Below, one piece after another: positions 6,783 to 12,187 of a stretch of DNA of 12,187 nt. The position numbers were made by a program, and so were the translations under genes. The DNA is taken from assembly GCA_023230565.1 (NCBI GenBank), contig JALNXD010000067.1:1-12187 (forward strand). The letters run 5' to 3'. The notes under the pieces were generated by a model. The model did not search any database. It saw nothing but the letters and a program-made list of their open reading frames with translations, and was not told the DNA's origin. This DNA comes from Syntrophales bacterium (lineage in GTDB: Bacteria > Desulfobacterota > Syntrophia > Syntrophales > UBA2210). How positions within the stretch are numbered: position 1 is the stretch's first letter; every line of letters begins with the position of its first letter.

Positions 6783-6811
6783 TTGATAAATATTACTGAC
6801 GATTGTACAAA
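6783..6811 (+). promoter_or_regulatory. Predicted sigma70-like promoter of the paaK operon
   Basis: TTGATA at 6783-6788 (5 of 6 to TTGACA), a 17-base spacer and TACAAA at 6806-6811 (4 of 6 to TATAAT), in AT-rich DNA. The predicted start near 6818 leaves a leader of ~44 bases before the paaK ATG. This is the best promoter match seen in the divergent region. Confidence 0.5.
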
Positions 6812-6861
6812 ATTTATTCAATGAAAGTCGGCCGGTTCTGACAAAGGGAGGATGTCTGAAT

Positions 6862-8160
6862 ATGTACTGGGATGAAGACGTAGAAAAAATAGATCGCAAT
6901 GAGTTGGAAAAAAGGCAGCTTCAGGATCTGAAAGCATCAGTAAAAAAAGCCTCATTATCCGTTTTTTATAAAGAGCGTTTCCGAAAAATTGACTTTGACC
7001 CGGATTCAATCAGATCGCTCGAAGATATAAACAAAATTCCATTTACTACAAAAGACGATTTAAGAGAGTACTGGCCTTATGGCTTCTTGAGTGTTCAGAA
7101 AGATGATCTGGTGAGAATGCATTCTTCATCGGGAACGACCGGCCGCGCCACGGTTATATTCCATACCCGGGGCGATTTGGAGGCGTGGACCGATATGGTC
7201 GCAAGATCAATGTATATGACTGGAATGAGAAAAAGCGACGTATTTCAGAACATGATGACGTACGGTCTTTTTACGGGAGGCCTCGGATTTCATTATGGCG
7301 CGGAAAAGATAGGTGCTCTGATAATCCCTGCAGGTGCCGGAAACAGTAAGCGCCAGATTCAGCTTATGAGGGATTTTGAAACAACCGTAATTCATATCAT
7401 TCCCAGCTATGCGCTCCACCTGTCCGAGGTATTCGAAGAAGCGGGGGTGGATCCGAGACGGGACACGAAATTGAGTATCGCTTTTCTGGGAGCTGAGCCT
7501 CATTCCGAAAAAACACGCATCAAAGTGGAAGAATTTTATGGTCTCAAGGCGTATAATTCCTACGGACTCTCCGAAATGAACGGACCAGGAGTAGCGTTCG
7601 AATGTCCTTTCCAGCAGGGAATGCATATTTGGGAGGATAATTTCCTGGTTGAACTGGTTGATCCCCGGACGCTCGAACCGGTTGCTGAAGGTGAAGAAGG
7701 GGAACTGGTGCTTACGACTCTCCGGAGACAGGGAATGCCGATTCTGCGCTACAGGACAAAAGATCTGACATGTATCATTAACGGAACATGTGAATGCGGG
7801 AGGACGCACCGCAGAATTGAGAGAATCACCGGCAGGACGGATGATATGCTGATCATCAAAGGTGTGAACATTTTCCCGGTCCAGGTGGAAAAGAAATTGA
7901 TGGGCATCCCCGGTGTGGGAATGAATTTTCTGATCATTCTCGAAAGGGAAGGGTATAATGATCATATGATCGTTAAAGTGGAAGTGCAAAAGGAGTTTTT
8001 TTCAGGCGACCTGAAGCAGCTTGAAAATTTAAGGCGAAAAATTACGGAAGAGCTGAAAAGTGATATCCTGATCACGCCCAAAGTTGAGCTCGTTGAACCC
8101 AGCAGCCTTCCAAAAAGCGAAGGTAAAGCTGTTCGCGTTATCGACAACAGAAAGGATTGA
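6862..8160 (+). CDS. paaK: Phenylacetate-CoA ligase family protein (PaaK)
   Basis: Cytoplasmic adenylate-forming enzyme, 432 aa (normal length), which activates phenylacetate or another arylacetate with ATP and CoA to the CoA thioester. The P-loop-like motif HSSSGTTGRAT is at 87-97, with Arg-Ala where many relatives have x-Pro. GAEPHSE is at 210-216, YGLSEMNGPG at 234-243, YRTKDLT at 297-303, the hinge GRTDDML at 324-330, and the C-terminal GKAVRVID carries Lys422, the expected catalytic lysine. A Cys-containing segment (C304, C310, C312) is typical of the family. The start is supported by GGGAGG at 6846-6851, 10 bases before the ATG. The ACT gene follows after 4 bases, a pairing common in anaerobes. 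In such organisms the enzyme often serves aromatic amino acid breakdown rather than the aerobic paa pathway, and no paaABC-type genes are visible here. Substrate is inferred. Confidence 0.92.
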   Translation: MYWDEDVEKIDRNELEKRQLQDLKASVKKASLSVFYKERFRKIDFDPDSIRSLEDINKIPFTTKDDLREYWPYGFLSVQKDDLVRMHSSSGTTGRATVIFHTRGDLEAWTDMVARSMYMTGMRKSDVFQNMMTYGLFTGGLGFHYGAEKIGALIIPAGAGNSKRQIQLMRDFETTVIHIIPSYALHLSEVFEEAGVDPRRDTKLSIAFLGAEPHSEKTRIKVEEFYGLKAYNSYGLSEMNGPGVAFECPFQQGMHIWEDNFLVELVDPRTLEPVAEGEEGELVLTTLRRQGMPILRYRTKDLTCIINGTCECGRTHRRIERITGRTDDMLIIKGVNIFPVQVEKKLMGIPGVGMNFLIILEREGYNDHMIVKVEVQKEFFSGDLKQLENLRRKITEELKSDILITPKVELVEPSSLPKSEGKAVRVIDNRKD

Positions 8161-8164
8161 GGAT

Positions 8165-8620
8165 ATGATTGCATACCAGCTTTCGATCTTTGCGGAAAAT
8201 AAGCCGGGCAGACTTGCCAAAGTAACATCGGTTCTGGCGCGTGAGAAAATAAACATCAGGGCAATTACTATTGCGAGTTCAGACGCATTCGGTGTGATAA
8301 ATATTCTGGCGGATGATCCCGAAGCCGCCAGGAAGGCGCTTGGCGATGCCGGATTAACGGTGAGCCTCAAGCCGGTGATCGCTGTAGTGATTCCCGATAA
8401 ACCGGGGGGGCTCGATAAACTGATACAGCTTTTAGCAGGTCAGGATATTAATATAGAAAATGCTTACGGATTTGTACTTGAAAGCTGGGAAAAAGCGGTT
8501 TTCGTCATTGAGGTCGATCAGATAGATAAGACGCAGCACGTTCTTAAAGCCTCAAAATTCGAGACGCTTGACGCGTCGGCTCTCGCTTCGATAGAACCTT
8601 TCCATTATATGAAATATTGA
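8165..8620 (+). CDS. Tandem ACT domain protein
   Basis: Small cytoplasmic protein of 151 aa made of two ACT domains, a fold that binds amino acids and regulates metabolism. Domain 1 (~1-68) has NKPGRLAKVTSVLAREKIN starting at residue 12. Domain 2 (~70-140) has DKPGGLDKLIQLLAGQDIN starting at residue 78. There is no catalytic domain. The start at 8165 is preferred because AAAGGA (8151-8156) lies 8 bases upstream and the first ACT strand begins directly; an upstream in-frame ATG at 8084 lies inside paaK. Its stop-to-start spacing of 4 bases from paaK marks co-transcription, and a role as an aromatic amino acid sensor for that pathway is plausible (inference). A run of seven G (8404-8410) codes for Pro80-Gly-Gly and is in frame here. 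Confidence 0.88.
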   Translation: MIAYQLSIFAENKPGRLAKVTSVLAREKINIRAITIASSDAFGVINILADDPEAARKALGDAGLTVSLKPVIAVVIPDKPGGLDKLIQLLAGQDINIENAYGFVLESWEKAVFVIEVDQIDKTQHVLKASKFETLDASALASIEPFHYMKY

Positions 8621-8677
8621 GGTTTTGGAAAAAGCTTCTCATGCCGTAAATGGAGAAGGCATTAGCGTTCATGCCGC

Positions 8678-8702
8678 TTACCTGATATAAGGTAATTATT
8701 TT
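8678..8702 (+). terminator. Weak hairpin with T-rich tail after the ACT gene
   Basis: TTACCT (8678-8683) and AGGTAA (8690-8695) are perfect complements around GATATA, followed by TTATTTTC. The stem is short and AT-rich, so it may only partly stop the paaK-ACT transcript before the next gene. A second small repeat, CTTCTC/GAGAAG at 8635-8658, precedes it. Confidence 0.35.
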
Positions 8703-8812
8703 CAAGGTGAAGGCGGGATCCATATGAATCAAAAGCAGATTCCGTGACAAGAATGGAATGATGAAAAAAACAAAATCGCATGTCTGTCAAATAAAATATA
8801 GGGGCTTTGAGT

Positions 8813-9247
8813 ATGACACATGAAGATGCTGGCCATTATGCGGCCAAACATCCGGATTCTGACGTAAAAAAAGAGGTGCTGGAGGCGGTACGGCTGGCTG
8901 CACATGATCAGAAAATAAGCTGCGCAAAGGCATTTACTGTCGTGAGGACCTTGAAGACAACACCTCGCGAAGTCGGGATTGCAGCTGATACACTCGAAAT
9001 CAAGATAGAAAAGTGCCAGCTTGGACTTTTTGGCTACGAACCAGAAAAAAGGATTGTTAAGGCCGCATCTGTGATAGATGAAGAAATGGCCGGAGCGATA
9101 AAAGAAAGTCTTGCCGGTGGACGTTTACGATGTGAAGACTCATGGAATATTGCAAAAAGATTCAATTGTTCGAAAATGACTGTATCATCAGTGTGTGAAG
9201 CTCTGGCAATAAAAATCTCCGAATGTCAGCTTGGAGCTTTTAAATAA
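8813..9247 (+). CDS. Unrecognised protein of two duplicated helical modules (CQLG motif)
   Basis: Protein of 144 aa with no membrane helix or signal peptide. I do not recognise a named family. It consists of two copies of a ~56-residue unit, residues 18-73 and 88-143, that align without gaps. The last 39 residues of each unit share Cys37/107, Val54/124, Leu61/131, Ile-Lys-Ile 63-65/133-135 and Cys-Gln-Leu-Gly 68-71/138-141 with Phe73/143. The alternating helices (for example SWNIAKRFNCSKMTVSSVCEAL) look like helix-turn-helix units, so binding DNA or acting as a small regulator is possible. The single conserved Cys next to Gln-Leu-Gly could bind a metal or react with thiols. These are inferences. 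ATG 8813 is preferred over TTG 8807 because GGGG (8801-8804) lies 8 bases upstream. It sits 192 bases behind the ACT gene and 78 bases before the crotonase. Confidence 0.75.
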   Translation: MTHEDAGHYAAKHPDSDVKKEVLEAVRLAAHDQKISCAKAFTVVRTLKTTPREVGIAADTLEIKIEKCQLGLFGYEPEKRIVKAASVIDEEMAGAIKESLAGGRLRCEDSWNIAKRFNCSKMTVSSVCEALAIKISECQLGAFK

Positions 9248-9271
9248 ATTACCAATTCGATATTCTTTTAT

Positions 9272-9302
9272 TTGCCAGGATGATAACGAAATCGATTATA
9301 AC
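9272..9302 (+). promoter_or_regulatory. Possible weak promoter before the crotonase gene
   Basis: TTGCCA at 9272-9277 (5 of 6) and TATAAC at 9297-9302 (5 of 6) are separated by 19 bases, two more than ideal. The hexamers are good but the spacing is poor, so read-through from upstream may be the main source of transcript. Confidence 0.25.
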
Positions 9303-9325
9303 TGCGGAAGGGCTGGAATAAGGAT

Positions 9326-10045
9326 ATGAGTAAAATGAACTATTCGTTGAGTGGCGGTATTGCGAGGATAATGCTGGATGATGGAAAGATGAATGTGATG
9401 AACTGGGGTTTTTTTGAGGAATTAAACGATTGCCTTGACCGGACTCTTTCAGATAATGCACAGGTGCTCATTTTAACGGGGCGTAAAGGTGTGTTTTCCG
9501 CCGGCCTTGATCTAAAGCTTTTACCGACTTTATCACACGTGGAGCAGCTTATTTTTCAGAGGACGTTCGCTGAGACAATGCTGAAAGTATATCTTTTCCC
9601 GATTCCGACTATTGCGGCATATGAAGGACATGCGATTGCCGGGGGCGCTATTTTATCTTTTGCCTGTGATCGTTTCATTGTTCTTGACGGCCCGTATAAG
9701 ATTCAAATAAATGAAGTTGCAAACAAAATGGCGATACCGACCTGGATTTCGATAATCTGCCGTTCATCAATCCCTCCCCGATACTGGAAGGAAGTGCTTT
9801 TGCATTCGCGAGCCTTTACGCCAGAAGAAGCATATGAAAGGGGAATTGTCGACAATCTCGTCAATAAAGGAAATGATGTCCTTGCATATGCGGAAAAAGA
9901 GGCTGAAAACCTCTGCAAGCTCGATGGGCCTGCGTATGCGGCGACTAAGCGGTTTATGCGGCGGGAAGAAGCGGAACATGCGATGGATATATTCGATAAA
10001 GAGCTTGTAGAATGGATGCTTGCAGACAATACACGAAGAAAATAA
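9326..10045 (+). CDS. Enoyl-CoA hydratase/isomerase family protein, isomerase-like
   Basis: Crotonase-fold enzyme, 239 aa (family ~250-260). Oxyanion-hole segments are FSAGLDL at 57-63 and GHAIAGGAIL at 101-110, followed by ACDRF. Hydratases use two glutamates. The first site, the Glu of GGGCELA, is Ile109 here, while the second is kept as Glu130 in INEVANKM. The pattern INE...A-I-P-x-W followed by AFTPEEAYERGIVDNLV closely resembles mitochondrial delta3,delta2-enoyl-CoA isomerase, which works with this single glutamate. I therefore favour double-bond isomerisation in unsaturated fatty or cyclic acyl-CoA breakdown over hydration. AAGGA (9320-9324) is only 1 base from ATG 9326 but 10 from the in-frame ATG 9335, so the true start may be the latter (MNYSLSGG). 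It fits the acyl-CoA theme of paaK and the acyl-CoA dehydrogenase at the right edge. Confidence 0.88.
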   Translation: MSKMNYSLSGGIARIMLDDGKMNVMNWGFFEELNDCLDRTLSDNAQVLILTGRKGVFSAGLDLKLLPTLSHVEQLIFQRTFAETMLKVYLFPIPTIAAYEGHAIAGGAILSFACDRFIVLDGPYKIQINEVANKMAIPTWISIICRSSIPPRYWKEVLLHSRAFTPEEAYERGIVDNLVNKGNDVLAYAEKEAENLCKLDGPAYAATKRFMRREEAEHAMDIFDKELVEWMLADNTRRK

Positions 10046-10051
10046 GAAGCA

Positions 10052-10081
10052 GCGTGCGCACTTAACTGTAGTGTGCAGCGC
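10052..10081 (+). terminator. Hairpin after the crotonase gene, possible terminator
   Basis: TGCGCAC (10055-10061) pairs with GTGTGCA (10071-10077) with one G-T wobble. GCG (10052-10054) can add pairs to CGC (10079-10081) past one bulged G. The stem is GC-rich with a 9-base loop and begins 6 bases after the stop codon, but no T-run follows. Confidence 0.35.
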
Positions 10082-10136
10082 GGATACATACTACGAATGA
10101 ACAAGAAATGACCAGCGTAAGGATTGATATTCGAAC

Positions 10137-10382
10137 ATGTACAGTTTGGGAATAATATTGTCAGCCTTTTTCGGTATACTCCTTTATTTCATCGCGGAAA
10201 AAAGAGGCGTCAATAAAATATTCTGGATGGTTATGGGATTCATCTTCGGTGTTTTTGCCGTCCCTTTTGTATTTTTGGCCAAGCCGGTCGACAGTACACG
10301 ACGGCAAAAGGAAAAAAAAGATTGTGCTGATGTACTAACTGTCGACGGCATTAAAGTGCCGGGTGAAAATAAAGAGACATAA
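10137..10382 (+). CDS. Small two-helix membrane protein, function unknown
   Basis: Protein of 81 aa with two predicted membrane helices (about residues 3-20 and 28-48) joined by a basic turn (AEKRGVNK) and followed by a charged ~30-residue tail (RRQKEKKD). It resembles in shape the many small bacterial proteins with a lysine-rich turn before a Gly-Phe-rich second helix, but I do not recognise a named family. The only Shine-Dalgarno-like sequence is AAGGA at 10119-10123, 13 bases from the ATG, so initiation may be weak. The gene ends 2 bases before the transglycosylase start, which implies co-transcription and perhaps a shared envelope role. Confidence 0.6.
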   Translation: MYSLGIILSAFFGILLYFIAEKRGVNKIFWMVMGFIFGVFAVPFVFLAKPVDSTRRQKEKKDCADVLTVDGIKVPGENKET

Positions 10383-10384
10383 GC

Positions 10385-11135
10385 ATGAAAATTCTGAGAA
10401 AAGAAATTACGCAGATACATGAAACAAAAGCCGGCAGTTCCGATGGATCTATTCAGAGGAAAATAAAAAAAGCAGATGTGTCGCATGATCATTTCAAAAG
10501 AGAATTGGAAAAATCGCTTGGGCGAAAGCCGGAAGAAAAGGCTAAGAATCAGCATTTATCGGCACTGCAGATAATAGATTTGCTGAAGGTGCAAATTAAC
10601 GAGCATATAGAATATCTTGCAAGAAAAGCAGGAGGAAGTGTGCCCCTGTCTGCCGGTACTCTGGAGATTGATTCGGAGATCCCGCAGAAGCAAGGAGATG
10701 AAATACTATCTGCATATCAAAATACCGGATCATTTGATGAAAGTGATTATCTGGAAGATATCATCCGGGATGCTTCAAAAAAATATCATATCGATAGTAA
10801 TCTTATAAAGGCAGTTATCAAAGTTGAAAGCGACTTTCACACTAAAAGCACTTCATCGAAAGGGGCCATGGGGCTGATGCAGCTGATGCCTGAAACCGCC
10901 CGTGAAATGGGAGTCAAAAATCCTTATGATGCCAGGGAGAACGTAATGGGGGGGCGCAGGATATCTCAAACTGCTGTTTGATACATACAACGGCAATATA
11001 GATCTGGTTCTTGCTGCCTATAACTGGGGAATGGGAAATGTAAAAAGGAATGCCGCAAAAATGCCGGAAGAAACGAGAAATTATATTGCAAAGGTCAAAG
11101 ATCATTACGAGGCATTGACTGCATCAAATGTATGA
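10385..11135 (+). pseudogene. Lytic transglycosylase (SLT domain), frameshifted in a G7 tract
   Basis: Soluble-lytic-transglycosylase-type protein that would cleave peptidoglycan between MurNAc and GlcNAc. The first frame (10385-10981, 198 aa) carries the catalytic motif KVESDF with Glu148, then SKGAMGLMQLMPETA and NPYDARENVMGG, and then turns into unrelated residues. One base over, the rest of the domain continues as YLKLLFDTYNGN, LVLAAYNWGMGNV and KVKDHYEALTASNV, ending with TGA at 11133-11135. The break is at seven G (10948-10954); six would restore a ~249-aa protein. The remainder shows no decay, so this is a recent mutation, a reversible phase-variable tract, or a sequencing error. The N-terminus (MKILRKEITQIHE) is charged and has no signal peptide, and a stop at 10370-10372 in this frame rules out a longer start, so export would need another route. 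The middle ~60 residues are Lys/Glu-rich and helical. Confidence 0.85.
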
Positions 11136-11171
11136 TAGCGCATCATCGACAAGACTTTTTTAAAAGCTCAT

Positions 11172-11293
11172 TATTCCGGCAGCGCCGGCACTGAAATGGA
11201 GAGTAAGTGATGTTTTGCATCACTTACTTCAAAGTCCGCAAGGCATGCGGGAGTGCATTTAAAATCGTCTGCAAAAAATCGGATGCCGGAATA
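11172..11293. repeat. Structured intergenic element bounded by 10-bp inverted repeats
   Basis: TATTCCGGCA at 11172-11181 and TGCCGGAATA at 11284-11293 are perfect inverted repeats 102 bases apart. Inside lie three hairpins: CCGGC/GCCGG at 11176-11188, AGTAAGTGATG/CATCACTTACT at 11202-11228, and CCGCA/TGCGG at 11236-11250. The first hairpin and the outer pairing are mutually exclusive. No T-run follows any stem and no target-site duplication flanks the ends. It may be a small non-autonomous mobile element, a transcript-processing structure or a structured leader of the next gene. Confidence 0.45.
11202..11228. repeat. Perfect 11-bp inverted repeat with TTTTG loop
   Basis: AGTAAGTGATG (11202-11212) and CATCACTTACT (11218-11228) are exact complements around TTTTG. 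It is the strongest stem between the transglycosylase and the next gene. Without a T-run it is a poor intrinsic terminator, and it could equally be an operator read as DNA. Confidence 0.55.
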
Positions 11294-11310
11294 GCAGAAA
11301 CGGGGGTTTT

Positions 11311-11940
11311 ATGCCGCAACCGATCATGATCGCTTTTTTTCTATCGTCTATCCTCTGTCTTTTATTCCTGATCGCAGGTATTCTTTCAGTAAAAAGAAGG
11401 CATTTCATAGGGGGAACTGCTTCATTGCTTCTTGCAATCGTTTTTTTACTGCTCGGACTTCTTTTTCAAGTAACCACAGCGGCTATACAGGGTTATAGAG
11501 CTCTCACGTATGAAGAACTTGCGGCTGAAGTCAAAACTGAACCCCTCCAGGGCGAGCGATTCATTGCACATGTTCGTTTTTTTGATGGCAGAATAGAAGT
11601 ATACGAATTGGCAGGCGAAGAACTTTATATAGATGCACATATATTAAAATGGAAGCCCGTCGCCAACTTTTTTGGTTTACATACGGCCTATGAACTCGAC
11701 CGGATTGCGGGACGATATACTGATATTAAAGATGAAAAAATGAAAGAAAGGACAGTATACAAGCTTTCTGAAGAAAAGATCTTCGATATGTTCGATTTGC
11801 GGAGGAGGTACTCTCTTTTTGAACCGCTCGTTGATGCGGAATATGGATCGGCCACATTCATTTCAGCCCGCAAAGGCGGTTCATTTGAACTTCATGTTTC
11901 TCCGACCGGGTTGCTTATCAGAAATTCAAATTATAAATAA
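11311..11940 (+). CDS. Conserved membrane protein often mislabelled as multidrug transporter
   Basis: Protein of 209 aa with two N-terminal membrane helices (about residues 4-27 and 33-58) and a ~150-residue soluble domain. I recognise the layout of a widespread proteobacterial family that databases often call multidrug transporter or efflux pump: GYRALTYEEL after helix 2, ERFIAHVRFFDGR, YELAGEELYIDAHILKWKP, ANFFGLHTAYELDRIAGRYTDI, and a closing VDAEYGSATF with S-P-T-G-L. Two helices are far too few for a drug pump, so that label is not supported; the function is unknown. The beta-rich, charged domain probably faces the periplasm or cytoplasm as a binding module. GGGGG (11302-11306) lies 4 bases before the ATG, a tight Shine-Dalgarno. 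The structured element at 11172-11293 immediately precedes it and could form its leader. Confidence 0.78.
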   Translation: MPQPIMIAFFLSSILCLLFLIAGILSVKRRHFIGGTASLLLAIVFLLLGLLFQVTTAAIQGYRALTYEELAAEVKTEPLQGERFIAHVRFFDGRIEVYELAGEELYIDAHILKWKPVANFFGLHTAYELDRIAGRYTDIKDEKMKERTVYKLSEEKIFDMFDLRRRYSLFEPLVDAEYGSATFISARKGGSFELHVSPTGLLIRNSNYK

Positions 11941-11967
11941 ATCATAAAAATATTGAGTATCACAGAT

Positions 11968-12007
11968 CCCCTGCGGATTGTACGGATTTCAAGAGCTTCC
12001 GCAGGGG
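11968..12007. terminator. Likely bidirectional terminator between convergent genes
   Basis: CCCCTGCGGA (11968-11977) and TCCGCAGGGG (11998-12007) form a perfect GC-rich 10-base stem with a 20-base loop. It lies between the end of the membrane-protein gene and the end of the convergent acyl-CoA dehydrogenase gene. No T-run touches the stem; on the minus strand a TTTTT follows about 17 bases later. Position and stem strength support a shared terminator. Confidence 0.6.
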
Positions 12008-12029
12008 CTGGGATAAATTATCAAATAGA

Positions 12030-12187
12030 TCAGCGCATCAAGGCGCCTCCTGCGACAATACGATTGACCTGATTGGTTCCTTCGTAAATCTGGGTCAACT
12101 TTGCATCTCGCATAAGTTTTTCTACCATGTATTCTTTTGTATACCCGTACCCTCCATGTATCTGAACTGCGTCCGTCGCCACACGCA
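12030..12187 (-). CDS. Acyl-CoA dehydrogenase, C-terminal end (partial)
   Basis: Only the last 52 codons are in the window; the gene continues past the right edge. They read VATDAVQIHGGYGYTKEY, then EKLMRDAKLTQIYEGTNQVNRI and GGALMR before TGA at 12032-12030. QIHGGYGY and the R-D-A-K-L-x-x-IYEGT-N-Q block are diagnostic of FAD-dependent acyl-CoA dehydrogenases. The Glu of YEGT is the catalytic base in the medium- and short-chain type. The flavoenzyme makes the alpha,beta double bond of acyl-CoA and passes electrons to electron-transfer flavoprotein. Its product would be a substrate for crotonases such as the one at 9326-10045. Chain-length preference cannot be told from this fragment. Confidence 0.92.
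   Translation of the reverse strand, partial: RVATDAVQIHGGYGYTKEYMVEKLMRDAKLTQIYEGTNQVNRIVAGGALMR

Noticed and set aside
7207..7989. 260-codon open frame on the minus strand opposite paaK
   Set aside because: Its translation is rich in His, Phe and Ile in a pattern typical of a frame shadow, has no domain, and lies wholly inside a well-supported gene.
8084..8164. Start of the ACT gene inside paaK at 8084
   Set aside because: The 27 extra residues overlap paaK and precede a complete ACT strand, while ATG 8165 has a well-spaced Shine-Dalgarno.
10948..10957. Programmed -1 ribosomal frameshift at the G7 tract
   Set aside because: The site fits a slippery heptamer, but the rest of the domain lies in the +1 frame, so a -1 shift would not restore it.
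11161..11310. Integron attC site or CRISPR fragment
   Set aside because: No attC core sequence and no repeat-spacer periodicity; only nested inverted repeats are present.

Overview
The window looks like a chromosomal segment of an anaerobic, probably syntrophic or sulfate-reducer-like member of the former Deltaproteobacteria (Desulfobacterota). This is inferred from gene content: phenylacetate-CoA ligase paired with an ACT protein, a CoA-transferase-like/GNAT fusion, an HTH plus periplasmic-binding-protein-like regulator, a crotonase and an acyl-CoA dehydrogenase. No rRNA or tRNA gene and no phage or transposase gene is visible, so the taxonomy is an inference.

Layout. A tandem universal stress protein (159-1082) and an HTH/PBP-like regulator (1146-2021) lie on the plus strand. 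They converge on a minus-strand block, read right to left: a THUMP-type RNA methyltransferase (6614-5442); then, behind its own predicted promoter, a tightly spaced trio of CoA-transferase-like/GNAT fusion (5298-3421), GDP-mannose pyrophosphorylase (3411-2341) and SemiSWEET sugar transporter (2341-2087). A 247-bp divergent region (6615-6861) carries a good sigma70-like promoter for the plus-strand set: paaK (6862-8160), ACT protein (8165-8620), a duplicated-module protein (8813-9247), an enoyl-CoA isomerase-like crotonase (9326-10045), a small two-helix membrane protein (10137-10382), a lytic transglycosylase broken in a run of seven G (10385-11135) and a membrane protein of a family often mislabelled as a transporter (11311-11940). 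A hairpin at 11968-12007 separates this set from a convergent acyl-CoA dehydrogenase cut by the right edge.

How the parts fit. PaaK, the crotonase and the acyl-CoA dehydrogenase all act on acyl-CoA thioesters, and the GNAT fusion would use acyl-CoA as donor or ligand, so acyl-CoA metabolism is the common theme. ManC and SemiSWEET add a sugar and polysaccharide-precursor theme. The points most worth a second look are: the CoA-transferase-like domain has Val238 where the family has its catalytic Glu; the transglycosylase is one base out of frame in a G7 tract while similar G/C tracts stay in frame in two neighbouring genes; the 144-aa protein is built from two ungapped copies of a module ending in IKI-x2-CQLG; and the trio has a palindrome lying exactly over its predicted -10 box.
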